Source: an uncultured Akkermansia sp. (GTDB lineage: Bacteria; Verrucomicrobiota; Verrucomicrobiia; Verrucomicrobiales; Akkermansiaceae). From it: 35,181 nt of DNA. Positions 16,902-24,343 of this stretch are shown here, piece by piece. The stretch spans positions 1 to 35,181 of the forward strand of contig CANRLM010000025.1 of the NCBI GenBank assembly GCA_947631435.1. The letters run 5' to 3'. The notes beneath the pieces are model-generated. The model did not search any database. It saw only the letters and a list, made by a program, of their open reading frames with translations, and was not told the DNA's origin. Positions within the stretch are counted from its first letter, which is position 1, and the number at the start of each line of letters is the position of its first letter. Position numbers and translations under genes: made by a program.

Positions 16902-17654
16902 ATGACCCCTGCAGATGAGGTGCTGGCCGCTGCCGATGAATTGTCCAATGCCATGGAGCAACTTTCCTTTGCTCCTCCTGTGGCTTTCACCTACAATCCT
17001 CTGGTCTATGCTCACGCCGGTCATGAAGTCTATATCCGCCGTTTCGCCGCTACAACCAAGAAGGTACTCTTCCTCGGCATGAACCCCGGCCCTTTTGGAA
17101 TGGCGCAGACGGGCGTTCCCTTTGGCGAAATTCCCGCCGTCACCCTCTGGATGGGCATCACCGCTCCTGTCGGGCAGCCCCCCGCCATGCACCCGAAACG
17201 CCCTGTGCAGGGATTCTCCTGCCCGCGATCGGAGGTCAGCGGTCGTCGTCTCTGGGGCCTTTTTGAGGAGCTCTACGGCACAGCGGAAAACTTTTTTTCG
17301 CAAGCCTATGTGGCAAACTATTGTCCTCTGATCTGGATGAGCGAGAGCGGTGCGAACATCCCGCCTACCCAACTTCCCCGTTCTCAGGCTGAGCAAATTG
17401 ATTCTGCCTGTCAGCGCCACCTCGTGCGCCTCATTCGTGCTTTGCAACCCTCCTGCCTTATTGGTGTGGGGGCCTATGCTCTGGAGCAGCTCCGAAAAGC
17501 AGCCGATATCATCCCGGAGAGAAACTTTACTCTCGGCGCCATCCTGCACCCCAGCCCTGCCAGCCCTCTCTCCAATAAATGCTGGCCCGAGAAACCGAAG
17601 CAGCAGCTGCAGGATATCTATGCCGCCGCAGGAATTCCCTGGCCGGGTGCCTGA
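16902..17654 (+). CDS. smug1: SMUG1-type uracil-DNA glycosylase (family 3)
   Basis: It removes uracil and some oxidised pyrimidines from DNA in base-excision repair. The 250-aa protein has motif 1 GMNPGPFGMAQTGVPFGE (residues 59-76, with the key Asn at 61), a central HPKRPVQGFSCPRSEVSG segment, Asn139 in the VANYCPL motif, and motif 2 HPSPASP (216-222). From memory, these segments are nearly the same as in vertebrate SMUG1, the family being patchy in bacteria. It is a single-gene unit, divergent from parA and convergent with rnhC, which leaves it among DNA-handling genes on both sides. Confidence 0.9.
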   Translation: MTPADEVLAAADELSNAMEQLSFAPPVAFTYNPLVYAHAGHEVYIRRFAATTKKVLFLGMNPGPFGMAQTGVPFGEIPAVTLWMGITAPVGQPPAMHPKRPVQGFSCPRSEVSGRRLWGLFEELYGTAENFFSQAYVANYCPLIWMSESGANIPPTQLPRSQAEQIDSACQRHLVRLIRALQPSCLIGVGAYALEQLRKAADIIPERNFTLGAILHPSPASPLSNKCWPEKPKQQLQDIYAAAGIPWPGA

Positions 17655-17675
17655 GAGCGGGAAGCGCGTGCATGT

Positions 17676-18563
17676 TCAAAGCTGCGTCGTCAGTTTGAAG
17701 TGCAGCTTTGCGACGTCCGGAAGGCGGTCTCTCCCATGTTTTTGCACAAAGACTCGTGCAGCGGAGAGAACGTGCGAGGCACAGCCGAGAGGGAGTTCGC
17801 ATCGTGCTGCCTGAGCTGCTTGATTCATCCATTCTACAAAGCGAGCCCGGGCAATAATGGAGGCAGCGGCAACGACGGTGTCTTCCTCCGCACGAGGGCG
17901 TTGGTGCAGTTGGATGCTTGTTCCCGTGTCAGCCAGGGCTCGGCGCAACACCCATTGACTGGAGGCGAACTGGTCACTCAGGGCATGAGCACAGGAAGGC
18001 ACCCGCGCATGCAGGGCGGAGATGACGCGCACGTGCCCCCATGCCAGCAGGCTGTTCAGGTTCCCCATCCGGCTGTAAAGTTCGTTGTATCGTTTGGGGC
18101 CGATGCAGAGTAGTTCTACCTCCACTCCGGGGAGACTCCGTATGGCGGCGGCGATGCGTGCCACTTGCCCCTCACTGTGGATTAGTTTGCTGTCCCTGCA
18201 GCCCATATCCGAGAGACGCCGCATGCCGGCGACATCAGCATACACTCCCGCTACAACGAGCGGACCAAAATAATCTCCCTTCCCACTCTCATCAACTCCG
18301 ATGTGGGGGAGTTCTGCCTCCGGGTGCTCCCTCTGCGGCGTATCTGCCGACAGCTCAAGCAGACTCTTTAATTTTTCTGCGCCGCGCCCCTGAAGCACCA
18401 GGCGCCCCCGCTTCTCGTAATAGGTGACAGACGCCTCCGGGCTCTCGTAGCAAAAGAGAGCGTACGGGCGCGATGCTTCGCAAAAATCCGGATTACCCGC
18501 AAGACGGCGCTGTAAGGAGCATGCCGCTTCTCTCGCCATTGATAAGCTGTAGGAACTCGCCAT
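17676..18563 (-). CDS. rnhC: Ribonuclease HIII
   Basis: It cleaves the RNA strand of RNA-DNA hybrids, such as R-loops and primers. The 295-aa protein has the N-terminal substrate-binding domain of the HIII type (residues 1-85) followed by the catalytic motif GVDESGKGDYFGP (D91, E92, D97), where the GKG distinguishes HIII from HII. RDSKLI further on supplies another family motif. ATG 18563 is chosen because it lies eight bases after the -10 box and starts MASSYSLS; the frame opens eight codons earlier but inside the promoter. The gene is convergent with smug1, 21 bases apart. Confidence 0.92.
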   Translation of the reverse strand: MASSYSLSMAREAACSLQRRLAGNPDFCEASRPYALFCYESPEASVTYYEKRGRLVLQGRGAEKLKSLLELSADTPQREHPEAELPHIGVDESGKGDYFGPLVVAGVYADVAGMRRLSDMGCRDSKLIHSEGQVARIAAAIRSLPGVEVELLCIGPKRYNELYSRMGNLNSLLAWGHVRVISALHARVPSCAHALSDQFASSQWVLRRALADTGTSIQLHQRPRAEEDTVVAAASIIARARFVEWMNQAAQAARCELPLGCASHVLSAARVFVQKHGRDRLPDVAKLHFKLTTQL

Positions 18564-18571
18564 TTTCCCAC

Positions 18572-18600
18572 TATTCTCCCGTTTCAAGCGCCCCTGTCAA
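18572..18600 (-). promoter_or_regulatory. rnhC promoter, leaderless type
   Basis: On the minus strand TTGACA (18595-18600), a 17-bp spacer and AGAATA (18572-18577). The -10 box is imperfect. The ATG at 18563 starts eight bases downstream, so the leader would be at most one or two bases. Confidence 0.6.
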
Positions 18601-18674
18601 TCCAAAATTCTCCATCTGCCCACATGTAAAACAGCTTGTTGACACAAAAAAATTTGTTCAAATGCATTTTTGGT

Positions 18675-18703
18675 GTGACAAACTCGTTTCTTTAGTGTAT
18701 CTT
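18675..18703 (+). promoter_or_regulatory. HU gene promoter
   Basis: GTGACA (18675-18680), a 17-bp spacer and TATCTT (18698-18703). It is preceded by an A/T-rich tract (18645-18670) that could act as an UP element. A second TTGACA at 18639 has no good -10 partner. The leader to the ATG is about 28 bases and A/C-rich, without a Shine-Dalgarno sequence. Confidence 0.6.
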
Positions 18704-18737
18704 ACGCACAGCTTCATTCACCAAAAGCAACACCATT

Positions 18738-19043
18738 ATGGCTAATACGATCACCAAACGAGAACTGGTCAACAAGATCTGCGTCGAGCTCGACGGCAAT
18801 CTCACTCAGAGCGATGTCCTGGAGGTTATCCAAAAGGCTGTCGATATCATCACTGCTTCACTGGGCGCGGGTGACCGCGTCGTGCTGCGCAACTTTGGTA
18901 CTTTCGCCGTTAAGGAAGTAAAGGCCAAGGTAGGTCGTAATCCGAAGGATCCTGCCAAGGATGTGCCCATTCCTGCCCGCAGGGTTGTGAAGTTCAAGGT
19001 AGGCAAGACTCTCAAGGAAGCTGCCGCCAAGAGCAAGGGCTGA
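18738..19043 (+). CDS. hup: DNA-binding protein HU
   Basis: This is a small nucleoid protein that bends and compacts DNA as a dimer. It is 101 aa, slightly longer than the usual 90. The N-terminal helices (ITKRELVNKICVEL) and the DNA-binding arm (LRNFGTFAVKEVKAKVGRNPKD, PARRVVKFKVGKTLKEA) are clear. It lacks IHF-specific context, so HU is the safer name. It is a single-gene unit with its own promoter and a good intrinsic terminator, consistent with high expression. Confidence 0.95.
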   Translation: MANTITKRELVNKICVELDGNLTQSDVLEVIQKAVDIITASLGAGDRVVLRNFGTFAVKEVKAKVGRNPKDPAKDVPIPARRVVKFKVGKTLKEAAAKSKG

Positions 19044-19069
19044 TCTTTCCCATTTTCTCCTTTCTTGCA

Positions 19070-19107
19070 AAGGGCGCCTCGACGTTGGGTCGGAGCGCCC
19101 TTTTTCT
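19070..19107 (+). terminator. Intrinsic terminator of the HU gene
   Basis: AGGGCGC (19071-19077) pairs with GCGCCCT (19095-19101), continued inside by a partly paired stem, and is followed by a run of five T (19101-19105). It is about 25 bases after the HU stop and a textbook rho-independent terminator. Confidence 0.85.
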
Positions 19108-19141
19108 CTCTTCCGGCGGGAGCGTTTTTAGCAGATTGGAC

Positions 19142-19169
19142 TTGATTTTTCTACCGGACAGCGTATGAT
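19142..19169 (+). promoter_or_regulatory. tdh promoter, leaderless type
   Basis: TTGATT (19142-19147), a 16-bp spacer and TATGAT (19164-19169). The start codon at 19177 is seven bases after the -10 box. The spacer is one base shorter than in the other promoters here. Confidence 0.65.
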
Positions 19170-19176
19170 GCCGCGC

Positions 19177-20205
19177 ATGAAAGCGCTCGTCAAAGCAAAG
19201 GCCGATTGTGGACTTGAGCTCATGGATGTCCCTATGCCCGAGATGGGACCCAATGATGTACTGATCAAGATTTATAAAACTGCCATCTGCGGCACAGATC
19301 TCCACATCTGGAACTGGGATGCCTGGGCCCAGCAAACCATCCCGGTCGGCATGCACGTAGGTCATGAGTTTTGCGGCATCATTGAAAAAGTCGGCTCAGC
19401 CGTCACAGAATTCAAACCCGGTGAAGTAGTCTCAGGAGAGGGGCACATCGTCTGCGGGCACTGCCACAATTGCCGCAAAGGCAACTTCCACCTCTGCCCA
19501 AATACAAAGGGGGTGGGCGTGAATCGTCCCGGCTGCTTTGCAGAGTACCTTTCCATCCCGAAAAGCAACGTCATTCGCATTAAGGACTTGCCCATGGAAA
19601 TCGCTTCCATCCTCGACCCTCTTGGCAATGCGACGCATACCGCCCTCTCCTGGGATCTCGTGGGAGAAGATGTGCTTATTACCGGCGCCGGGCTTATCGG
19701 CTCCATGGCTGCAGCCGTCTGTAAAAAGGCCGGTGCAAAGAGTGTCACCATCACCGATTTAAGTGACTATCGCCTCAATCTTGCGAGGGTCATGGGAGCT
19801 GACCGTACGGTGAATGTGGCTCAGGGGGACAGTCTGGATGCCGCCCGTGCCGATATGGGGATTGTGGAGGGCTTTGGCGTGTGCCTGGAGATGAGCGGAG
19901 CCCCTGCATGCCTGAAGGATATCATCAAGCATTCCGCTTATGGTGCGAACATTTCTCTGCTTGGCATTCAGCCGGGCGGTTCCGGTATTGATTGGAACAC
20001 CTTTGTGTGGAAGGGACTCAAAATGAAGGGTATCTACGGGCGCGAGATGTTCGGCACCTGGCAGAAAATGGATGCCATGCTGCATTCTGGTCTGGATGTT
20101 TCTCCGATCATCACGCACCGTCTTCCTTACACCGATTTCCGTGAAGGTTTTGAGGCCATGCGCTCCGGTAAATCCGGCAAGATTGTCCTCTCGTGGGCTG
20201 AATAA
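19177..20205 (+). CDS. tdh: L-threonine 3-dehydrogenase
   Basis: It oxidises L-threonine to 2-amino-3-ketobutyrate with NAD+, the first step of threonine conversion to glycine. It is a 342-aa zinc-dependent medium-chain dehydrogenase. The catalytic zinc residues C38, H63 and E64 and the structural zinc cysteines C93, C96, C99 and C107 fall at the same numbers as I recall for E. coli Tdh. A Rossmann motif [12 protein letters not shown] follows near residue 168. The frame opens at ATG 19165, but that codon lies in the -10 box; ATG 19177 ([10 protein letters not shown]) matches family N-termini. Its product, glycine, is the substrate of the gcv operon in this window, although the genes are 15 kb apart. 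The kbl gene is not adjacent. Confidence 0.95.
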   Translation: MKALVKAKADCGLELMDVPMPEMGPNDVLIKIYKTAICGTDLHIWNWDAWAQQTIPVGMHVGHEFCGIIEKVGSAVTEFKPGEVVSGEGHIVCGHCHNCRKGNFHLCPNTKGVGVNRPGCFAEYLSIPKSNVIRIKDLPMEIASILDPLGNATHTALSWDLVGEDVLITGAGLIGSMAAAVCKKAGAKSVTITDLSDYRLNLARVMGADRTVNVAQGDSLDAARADMGIVEGFGVCLEMSGAPACLKDIIKHSAYGANISLLGIQPGGSGIDWNTFVWKGLKMKGIYGREMFGTWQKMDAMLHSGLDVSPIITHRLPYTDFREGFEAMRSGKSGKIVLSWAE

Positions 20206-20868
20206 TCCCGCGCCTTCCGGCCCGTCTTTCCTGTGGCGACGGATCTTTTCTTTCTTTTTCTCCGTAAGATGCCGGAGTTGTTTGCTCGGGTGCACGCTTT
20301 GTAATGGAAAAGCAGGGACTAATTCACAAGCCATTGATACCTTACTTACAGGGAAATATTCTTTAAATTTCCGGAGGATCCTGTTCAAAGAAAGTACAAA
20401 ATTGAAAATTAGAGCGTTAGAACGCGAATCTGCGAAGCAGCACTTGGAGTGGAGGGCCAAAACGAGAGCAAGAGGTAATTAGCTAGAAAGGTCTGTGGGG
20501 AGCGAAACCAAAAGAAATACGATGTGCCGGGGATAGAGGTTCCGGAATGCCTCTATCCCGCCCTCCTCAACTGCGGTTATTCTACACCAGTCCCCCGTAT
20601 CTTAACGCTTCAAATTAATTGAGAGCGAATTACGAATTAAAAAATCAGCACCCTTGCGCGCGTTTTTGCGGAACGATAGAGGAGCCGAACTTCTTGATGC
20701 GTATAAACGATGATATCACTCAACAGGAGCCTTTTCTCTACTGATTGACTTTGCTCAGATGTGTTTGCTCCGATTTTCTCCTTTGTTCTATTGAACTGTT
20801 GCGTTGAATTTTGCAGTGCTACTTTAATTTTGCAAGGCACAAAAAATCAGACTGAGTGTACTCTTTTG
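20206..20868. other. Long lower-GC intergenic region after tdh
   Basis: No gene can be supported in these roughly 660 bases; the open frames present lack good starts and family resemblance. The left part (20270-20500) is A-rich and purine-rich. A perfect hairpin lies at 20530-20559. At 20613-20680 there are heptamer-like words, including CGAATTA twice in tandem (20626-20639), next to a GCGCGCG core. A 20-base word starting GCCAAAACGAG at 20458 resembles, in inverted orientation, the GCAAAAACGCGCGCAAGG word at about 20651-20668. This may be decayed DNA or contain an RNA. Confidence 0.5.
20530..20559. terminator. Perfect hairpin downstream of tdh
   Basis: GGGATAGAGG (20530-20539) pairs with CCTCTATCCC (20550-20559) around a ten-base loop that itself contains TTCCGGAA. 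No T-run follows. It is 325 bases after tdh, too far to be its obvious terminator. It may belong to an unannotated RNA. Confidence 0.45.
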
Positions 20869-20897
20869 TTGCGTTCTCCTTTGTCGGGGTGTATCAT
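20869..20897 (+). promoter_or_regulatory. Promoter of the TPEV-repeat membrane protein gene
   Basis: TTGCGT (20869-20874), a 17-bp spacer and TATCAT (20892-20897). It places the transcript start near 20904. This rules out the in-frame ATGs at 20761 and 20896 as main starts and favours ATG 20923, with a leader of about 19 bases lacking a Shine-Dalgarno sequence. Confidence 0.65.
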
Positions 20898-20922
20898 GCA
20901 TGCCATAGCTCTACTACTTCCT

Positions 20923-23151
20923 ATGGCCGCACCTTTGCTCAAAAAGAAATCGGCAGCCGCGCCTTCACTTCGTCTGAAAGCATCCGGGACTGCGCCTACC
21001 ACTACCCCACGCTTGAAAACCTCTGCCGGAAAGCTATCGCAGTTGAAAACGACAGCCCCGCTTCCGCCTGCCGGGGGCAAGTCTCGGGCAGTGAAATCAG
21101 CCGCCGCTGCGCCGGTTGTCCCGGCTGTCGCTCAAACTCCGGCGCCGGTGGAGCCGGCTCCTGAGGTGACGCCTGAAGTGACGCCTGAAGTGACGCCTGA
21201 AGTGACGCCTGAAGTGACGCCTGAAGTGACGCCTGAAGTGACGCCTGAGGCAACGCCTGAGGTCGGCTCTTCCGGGGAGAACACCTCTACACAGGCCGAT
21301 TACGAGCGTCAGATGGCCGAGTATAACCGTCAAATGGCCGAATACAACCGGCAGATTGAGGAGTATAATCGGCAGATGGTAGAACTGCAGCAGCAGAAGG
21401 CTGCTGGGCTCAAGACCGATCAGGCGGGGACAATGCCCCAGGCGTCGGATAACAGGGGAGGGACTCCTCCCACTACCGGGCTCAAGGCCGTGCCCGTGCC
21501 GTCGCCTGTACTCAATCCAAAACGCGTTGCCGGCGGTGTGGCGTTGAGACCGGGTGGGCAGCAAAACGCTGCTGGGGTAAAAATTGGAGTGGCAAAGCCG
21601 ACAGCGGTGAAAAAGGGAGTGGCCAAGGTGGCGGAGAAACCGGCTGCCGAGCCCGCGCCGCAACCTGATGAAGCTCCTGCTGAGGAGACAGCCGGAGAGC
21701 AGGTTGCAGAGGGGGTTCACTCCGTGGAGGCGGCTTACCTGGAGCAGCTGCGCAAGAGTGCGGAAAGTCCGGTCATTTGGAAACGCAAGAGTTTCTGGGT
21801 GGCGTCTGTGGTGTTCGTGATATTTGCCGGGGTGTGCGGCGTGAAGGTGATGAAGGAGCAGGCAATTCAAGAACGCGCCAGGGCTCGCAATGCTCGCATC
21901 ATGGACTTGCTGCAACGCGCTCAGCAGATCAACATGAGCGGTGTAGAAAGTTTGGCAGATGCCAGGGAGAAAAAAGTGGATGTACACTGTAGTTTGCAGG
22001 ATGCAGTGTTTCTCATGGACGTGGTGGTGAATCCCGCCATGAAGGATGAAAAGGGGAAACCCCTGCTTGGGGGAGATCCTGAGGGCGTTGCAAAATTGGC
22101 ATGCCTTCTGCTGGGCATCACAGCGGAGGAGAACAATGAGGCTGCTAAGATGATTTTCCAACGTTTGGAGAAGGATGTCAAAGAGATTAAGCCCACCCTT
22201 TATCGCTGGTTGATTCAGCGTCTCGCTGTGGCGGATATCAAGGACGTGAACGAAAAACTGCTTCACCTCACGGAAGCGGTCTCCAAGCTGCCGGCAAAAG
22301 GCTTTGCGCGCCGTGATGAAGTGCTCTCCTACATTTGGGAGACGATGGGCTTGCGCATCACAGAGAAGGACGTGCCGATGATCGCCGACTTGCTTAAGGC
22401 CCCGAAGATGAGCTCCACGCTTGCAACAACACTTTCCCGCTGTTTGAGCAATGTGATAGATCTGATGGAAGACCCTGGGAAGAGGAAGGAACTGGGCGAC
22501 CGGATATTTGATCTGCTCCCGGAATCTCGTCGAGCAGCGATGGCGCCGGCTCTTGCTCGCGCCTGCTCGCCCAAGGCTTTCTCTTATTACAAGCAGGAGG
22601 CGCAGGATCCCGCCAAGTGGCGCGCCGTCTTTGATTTCTTCGCGAATTATCAAGATGACAGTGTGGTGGAATTCCTCATTAAGGAGCTTAAACCCCGGGC
22701 AGCCGGTGATGCCAAGAAAGAGAAACAAGTGCAGGCGATGCTTGAGGCGGTGCTTTGCCAGAATCGTGATCGTAAGCCGGAGGAGGCTCAGAAGCTCATC
22801 GATATGATCTACGATAAGCTTGGCACCAGCACTGCACAGTGGGGAGAAGTGAACGCGAAGACAGATCCGGATTCTGCGGAATTTGTGGGCGAGGATTCTC
22901 CGCAATACGCAAAGCTGATGAAAGAGCGCGAGTCCATGGAAATCGCTCGCAAGCAAAAGTTAACGTTCATCCGCGCCATGAAGAGCATGTTTGACTGGCC
23001 ATGGGTGGTGAAGGCCCTGGAGAAGTTGGGTAAGGAGGAGCAGGATGGTGAAATTTCCGGCGAGATTTCCCGCACCCTCGACCAAATAGCCAATAATCGC
23101 GAAAATGACAAGGCCCTCCGCGAAAAGTACAGGAAGAGAACAGGGCAGTGA
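20923..23151 (+). CDS. Unrecognised single-pass membrane protein with TPEV and heptad repeats
   Basis: A 743-aa protein in no family I can name. Reading from the start: a Lys/Ala/Pro-rich segment (1-80); eight E-V/A-T-P units (residues 81-112); four seven-residue units of the form Y-N-R-Q-M-A-E (127-154) that should form a short coiled coil; a second Pro/Ala/Lys-rich linker; one transmembrane helix (FWVASVVFVIFAGVCG, about 290-310); and about 430 residues of mostly alpha-helical sequence, possibly HEAT/TPR-like, ending in charged helices. There is no signal peptide, so the disordered N-terminus is probably cytoplasmic and the helical part periplasmic. It is a monocistronic unit with its own promoter and terminator. 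A scaffold or envelope-linked role is a guess. Confidence 0.8.
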   Translation: MAAPLLKKKSAAAPSLRLKASGTAPTTTPRLKTSAGKLSQLKTTAPLPPAGGKSRAVKSAAAAPVVPAVAQTPAPVEPAPEVTPEVTPEVTPEVTPEVTPEVTPEVTPEATPEVGSSGENTSTQADYERQMAEYNRQMAEYNRQIEEYNRQMVELQQQKAAGLKTDQAGTMPQASDNRGGTPPTTGLKAVPVPSPVLNPKRVAGGVALRPGGQQNAAGVKIGVAKPTAVKKGVAKVAEKPAAEPAPQPDEAPAEETAGEQVAEGVHSVEAAYLEQLRKSAESPVIWKRKSFWVASVVFVIFAGVCGVKVMKEQAIQERARARNARIMDLLQRAQQINMSGVESLADAREKKVDVHCSLQDAVFLMDVVVNPAMKDEKGKPLLGGDPEGVAKLACLLLGITAEENNEAAKMIFQRLEKDVKEIKPTLYRWLIQRLAVADIKDVNEKLLHLTEAVSKLPAKGFARRDEVLSYIWETMGLRITEKDVPMIADLLKAPKMSSTLATTLSRCLSNVIDLMEDPGKRKELGDRIFDLLPESRRAAMAPALARACSPKAFSYYKQEAQDPAKWRAVFDFFANYQDDSVVEFLIKELKPRAAGDAKKEKQVQAMLEAVLCQNRDRKPEEAQKLIDMIYDKLGTSTAQWGEVNAKTDPDSAEFVGEDSPQYAKLMKERESMEIARKQKLTFIRAMKSMFDWPWVVKALEKLGKEEQDGEISGEISRTLDQIANNRENDKALREKYRKRTGQ
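21163..21258 (+). repeat. 12-bp minisatellite, eight units, coding
   Basis: Eight tandem copies of a 12-base unit (GAAGTGACGCCT) encode E-V-T-P. Units 2-7 are identical, unit 1 differs in one base and unit 8 in three. Because the unit is a multiple of three, gain or loss of copies would change protein length without a frameshift. Confidence 0.95.
21301..21384 (+). repeat. 21-bp coding repeat, four units (heptad repeat)
   Basis: Four consecutive 21-base units encode YERQMAE, YNRQMAE, YNRQIEE and YNRQMVE. The DNA copies have diverged at synonymous positions, which suggests selection on the protein rather than recent slippage. The seven-residue period with Met/Ile in register predicts a coiled coil. 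Confidence 0.85.
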
Positions 23152-23182
23152 TGCGCAGTAACCCTTCCCTCTTACACCGTAA

Positions 23183-23221
23183 CAGCCGCGATCGGTGGGT
23201 TTGATCGCGGCTGCTGCTTTT
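23183..23221 (+). terminator. Intrinsic terminator of the TPEV-repeat protein gene
   Basis: CAGCCGCGATC (23183-23193) and GATCGCGGCTG (23203-23213) form a perfect 11-bp stem with a nine-base loop, followed by CTGC and five T's. It starts 32 bases after the stop. On the minus strand there is no T-run, so it serves the plus-strand gene. Confidence 0.85.
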
Positions 23222-23255
23222 CGGAGAGAGACTGCGCATGCTGCTGCACTCTGCA

Positions 23256-24329
23256 TCAGCGTAACGTATGGCGGAATATGTCGCTCGGTTTGAGCGATGC
23301 GATGAACTGCACGAGCAGCTCAACGGTGTTCACCACGTCCGACAGTTCTGCCGTTTCCACCGGGCTGTGCATATAGCGCAAGGGCAGGGAAAGGTTTGTG
23401 GTGGGGACACCGCCGCGCGAGCGGAAGATGGAATCGGCATTCGTCCCTGTGGTGCGACCGGAGGTTTCACGCTGCAGGGGGATCTTTTTCTCTTCCGCGA
23501 TTGTTTCAAGTCGCGAATTGATAGAGGGATGGCATGCAGGACCGATGCAGAGGCAGGGGCCAAGCCCCAGCTTCACTTCGCCGTAGCGCGTGGCCGCCAG
23601 CCCGGGAGTATCAGTGGCATGGGTGACATCCAGGCAGATGGCGGCATCCGGGTGCAGCCGGTAGGTAACCATCTCTGCGCCGATGCAGCCAACTTCTTCC
23701 TGCACGCTGTTGGCAAAAACAATATTCCACGCAGGGCGGATTTTGCGCTCATGCAGCGTACGCGCAACTTCTGCTGTGATGAACCCACAGAGCCTGTCGT
23801 CCAGCGCGCGGCAGACGAGGCGAGAATTGAGCATGAGAGGTTCATCGCAGTAGACGGCGCGATCGCCCACGCGCAGACCCATTTCCTCCACTTCCTTTCG
23901 CGAGCTGCAGCCAAAATCCACGTAGAGTTCCCAGAGTTTGGGAGCTTTCTCAAGATCCTCGCGGATGTGGATAGCGGTGTTACCAATGACACCCAGTACT
24001 TCGCCCTTCCTTCCGAAGAAGCGAAGGCGGCGTCCGCGCGCGATGGCGACGTCGCTGCCGCCTAGTCGCTCAACATACGCAAAGCCATCGTCGGTGATAT
24101 GGCGAATGGAGAAGCCGATCTCATCGGCATGGGCATCCAGCATGAGGGTAGGGGCGTCTTTTCTTCTGCTCTTGAGCGAAGCCCAGGTGGAGCCGTAAGC
24201 ATCGCAATCCTGGCTCGTGGTGTAAGGGGCGATGTAGGACGCCCAGAGACGTTGCGCTTGTATCTCCATTCCGGTGGGCGATGGAGTGCGCAGAAGTTCG
24301 TGCAGAAATTGAATGGATTGATCAGTCAT
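23256..24329 (-). CDS. M42 family metallopeptidase (aminopeptidase)
   Basis: This is a dinuclear zinc/cobalt aminopeptidase of the glutamyl aminopeptidase/endoglucanase-M-like family, normally a dodecameric cytoplasmic enzyme that trims peptides. It is 357 aa. The metal ligands are visible in order: His in MLDAHADEIG, Asp in RALDDRLCG, Glu-Glu in VQEEVGCIG, Asp in CLDVTHATD, and His near the end in RYMHSPVE. It starts 14 bases after the purD stop, behind an A-rich leader, and is co-transcribed with it. The opp importer elsewhere in the window could supply peptides, but that link is inference. Confidence 0.9.
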   Translation of the reverse strand: MTDQSIQFLHELLRTPSPTGMEIQAQRLWASYIAPYTTSQDCDAYGSTWASLKSRRKDAPTLMLDAHADEIGFSIRHITDDGFAYVERLGGSDVAIARGRRLRFFGRKGEVLGVIGNTAIHIREDLEKAPKLWELYVDFGCSSRKEVEEMGLRVGDRAVYCDEPLMLNSRLVCRALDDRLCGFITAEVARTLHERKIRPAWNIVFANSVQEEVGCIGAEMVTYRLHPDAAICLDVTHATDTPGLAATRYGEVKLGLGPCLCIGPACHPSINSRLETIAEEKKIPLQRETSGRTTGTNADSIFRSRGGVPTTNLSLPLRYMHSPVETAELSDVVNTVELLVQFIASLKPSDIFRHTLR

Positions 24330-24343
24330 TTTTTGTGTTTTGG

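Noticed and set aside
16818..17549. Upstream extension of the parA frame to 498 aa
   Set aside because: It runs through smug1 on the opposite strand and through the parA promoter, and ParA family proteins are about 250 aa with the Walker motif near the N-terminus.
18639..18667. TTGACA at 18639 as the main HU promoter
   Set aside because: The base run at the correct spacing (ATGCAT) is a poor -10 box; GTGACA-N17-TATCTT closer to the gene fits better.
20637..20840. 67-aa minus-strand frame in the gap after tdh
   Set aside because: A/T-rich, no promoter in a sensible place, no recognisable features; it includes the heptamer/GCGCGCG element.
20761..20922. N-terminal extension of the TPEV-repeat protein to start at 20761 or 20896
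   Set aside because: A TTGCGT-N17-TATCAT promoter lies inside this segment, and the composition is A/T-rich and unlike the rest of the protein.
21163..21258. CRISPR-like array
   Set aside because: The 12-bp units are contiguous with no spacers, in frame, and encode a regular EVTP peptide.
21097..22956. 619-aa frame antisense to the TPEV-repeat gene
   Set aside because: The His/Arg/Leu-rich product is the mirror of the coding strand and the repeats; no start signal.
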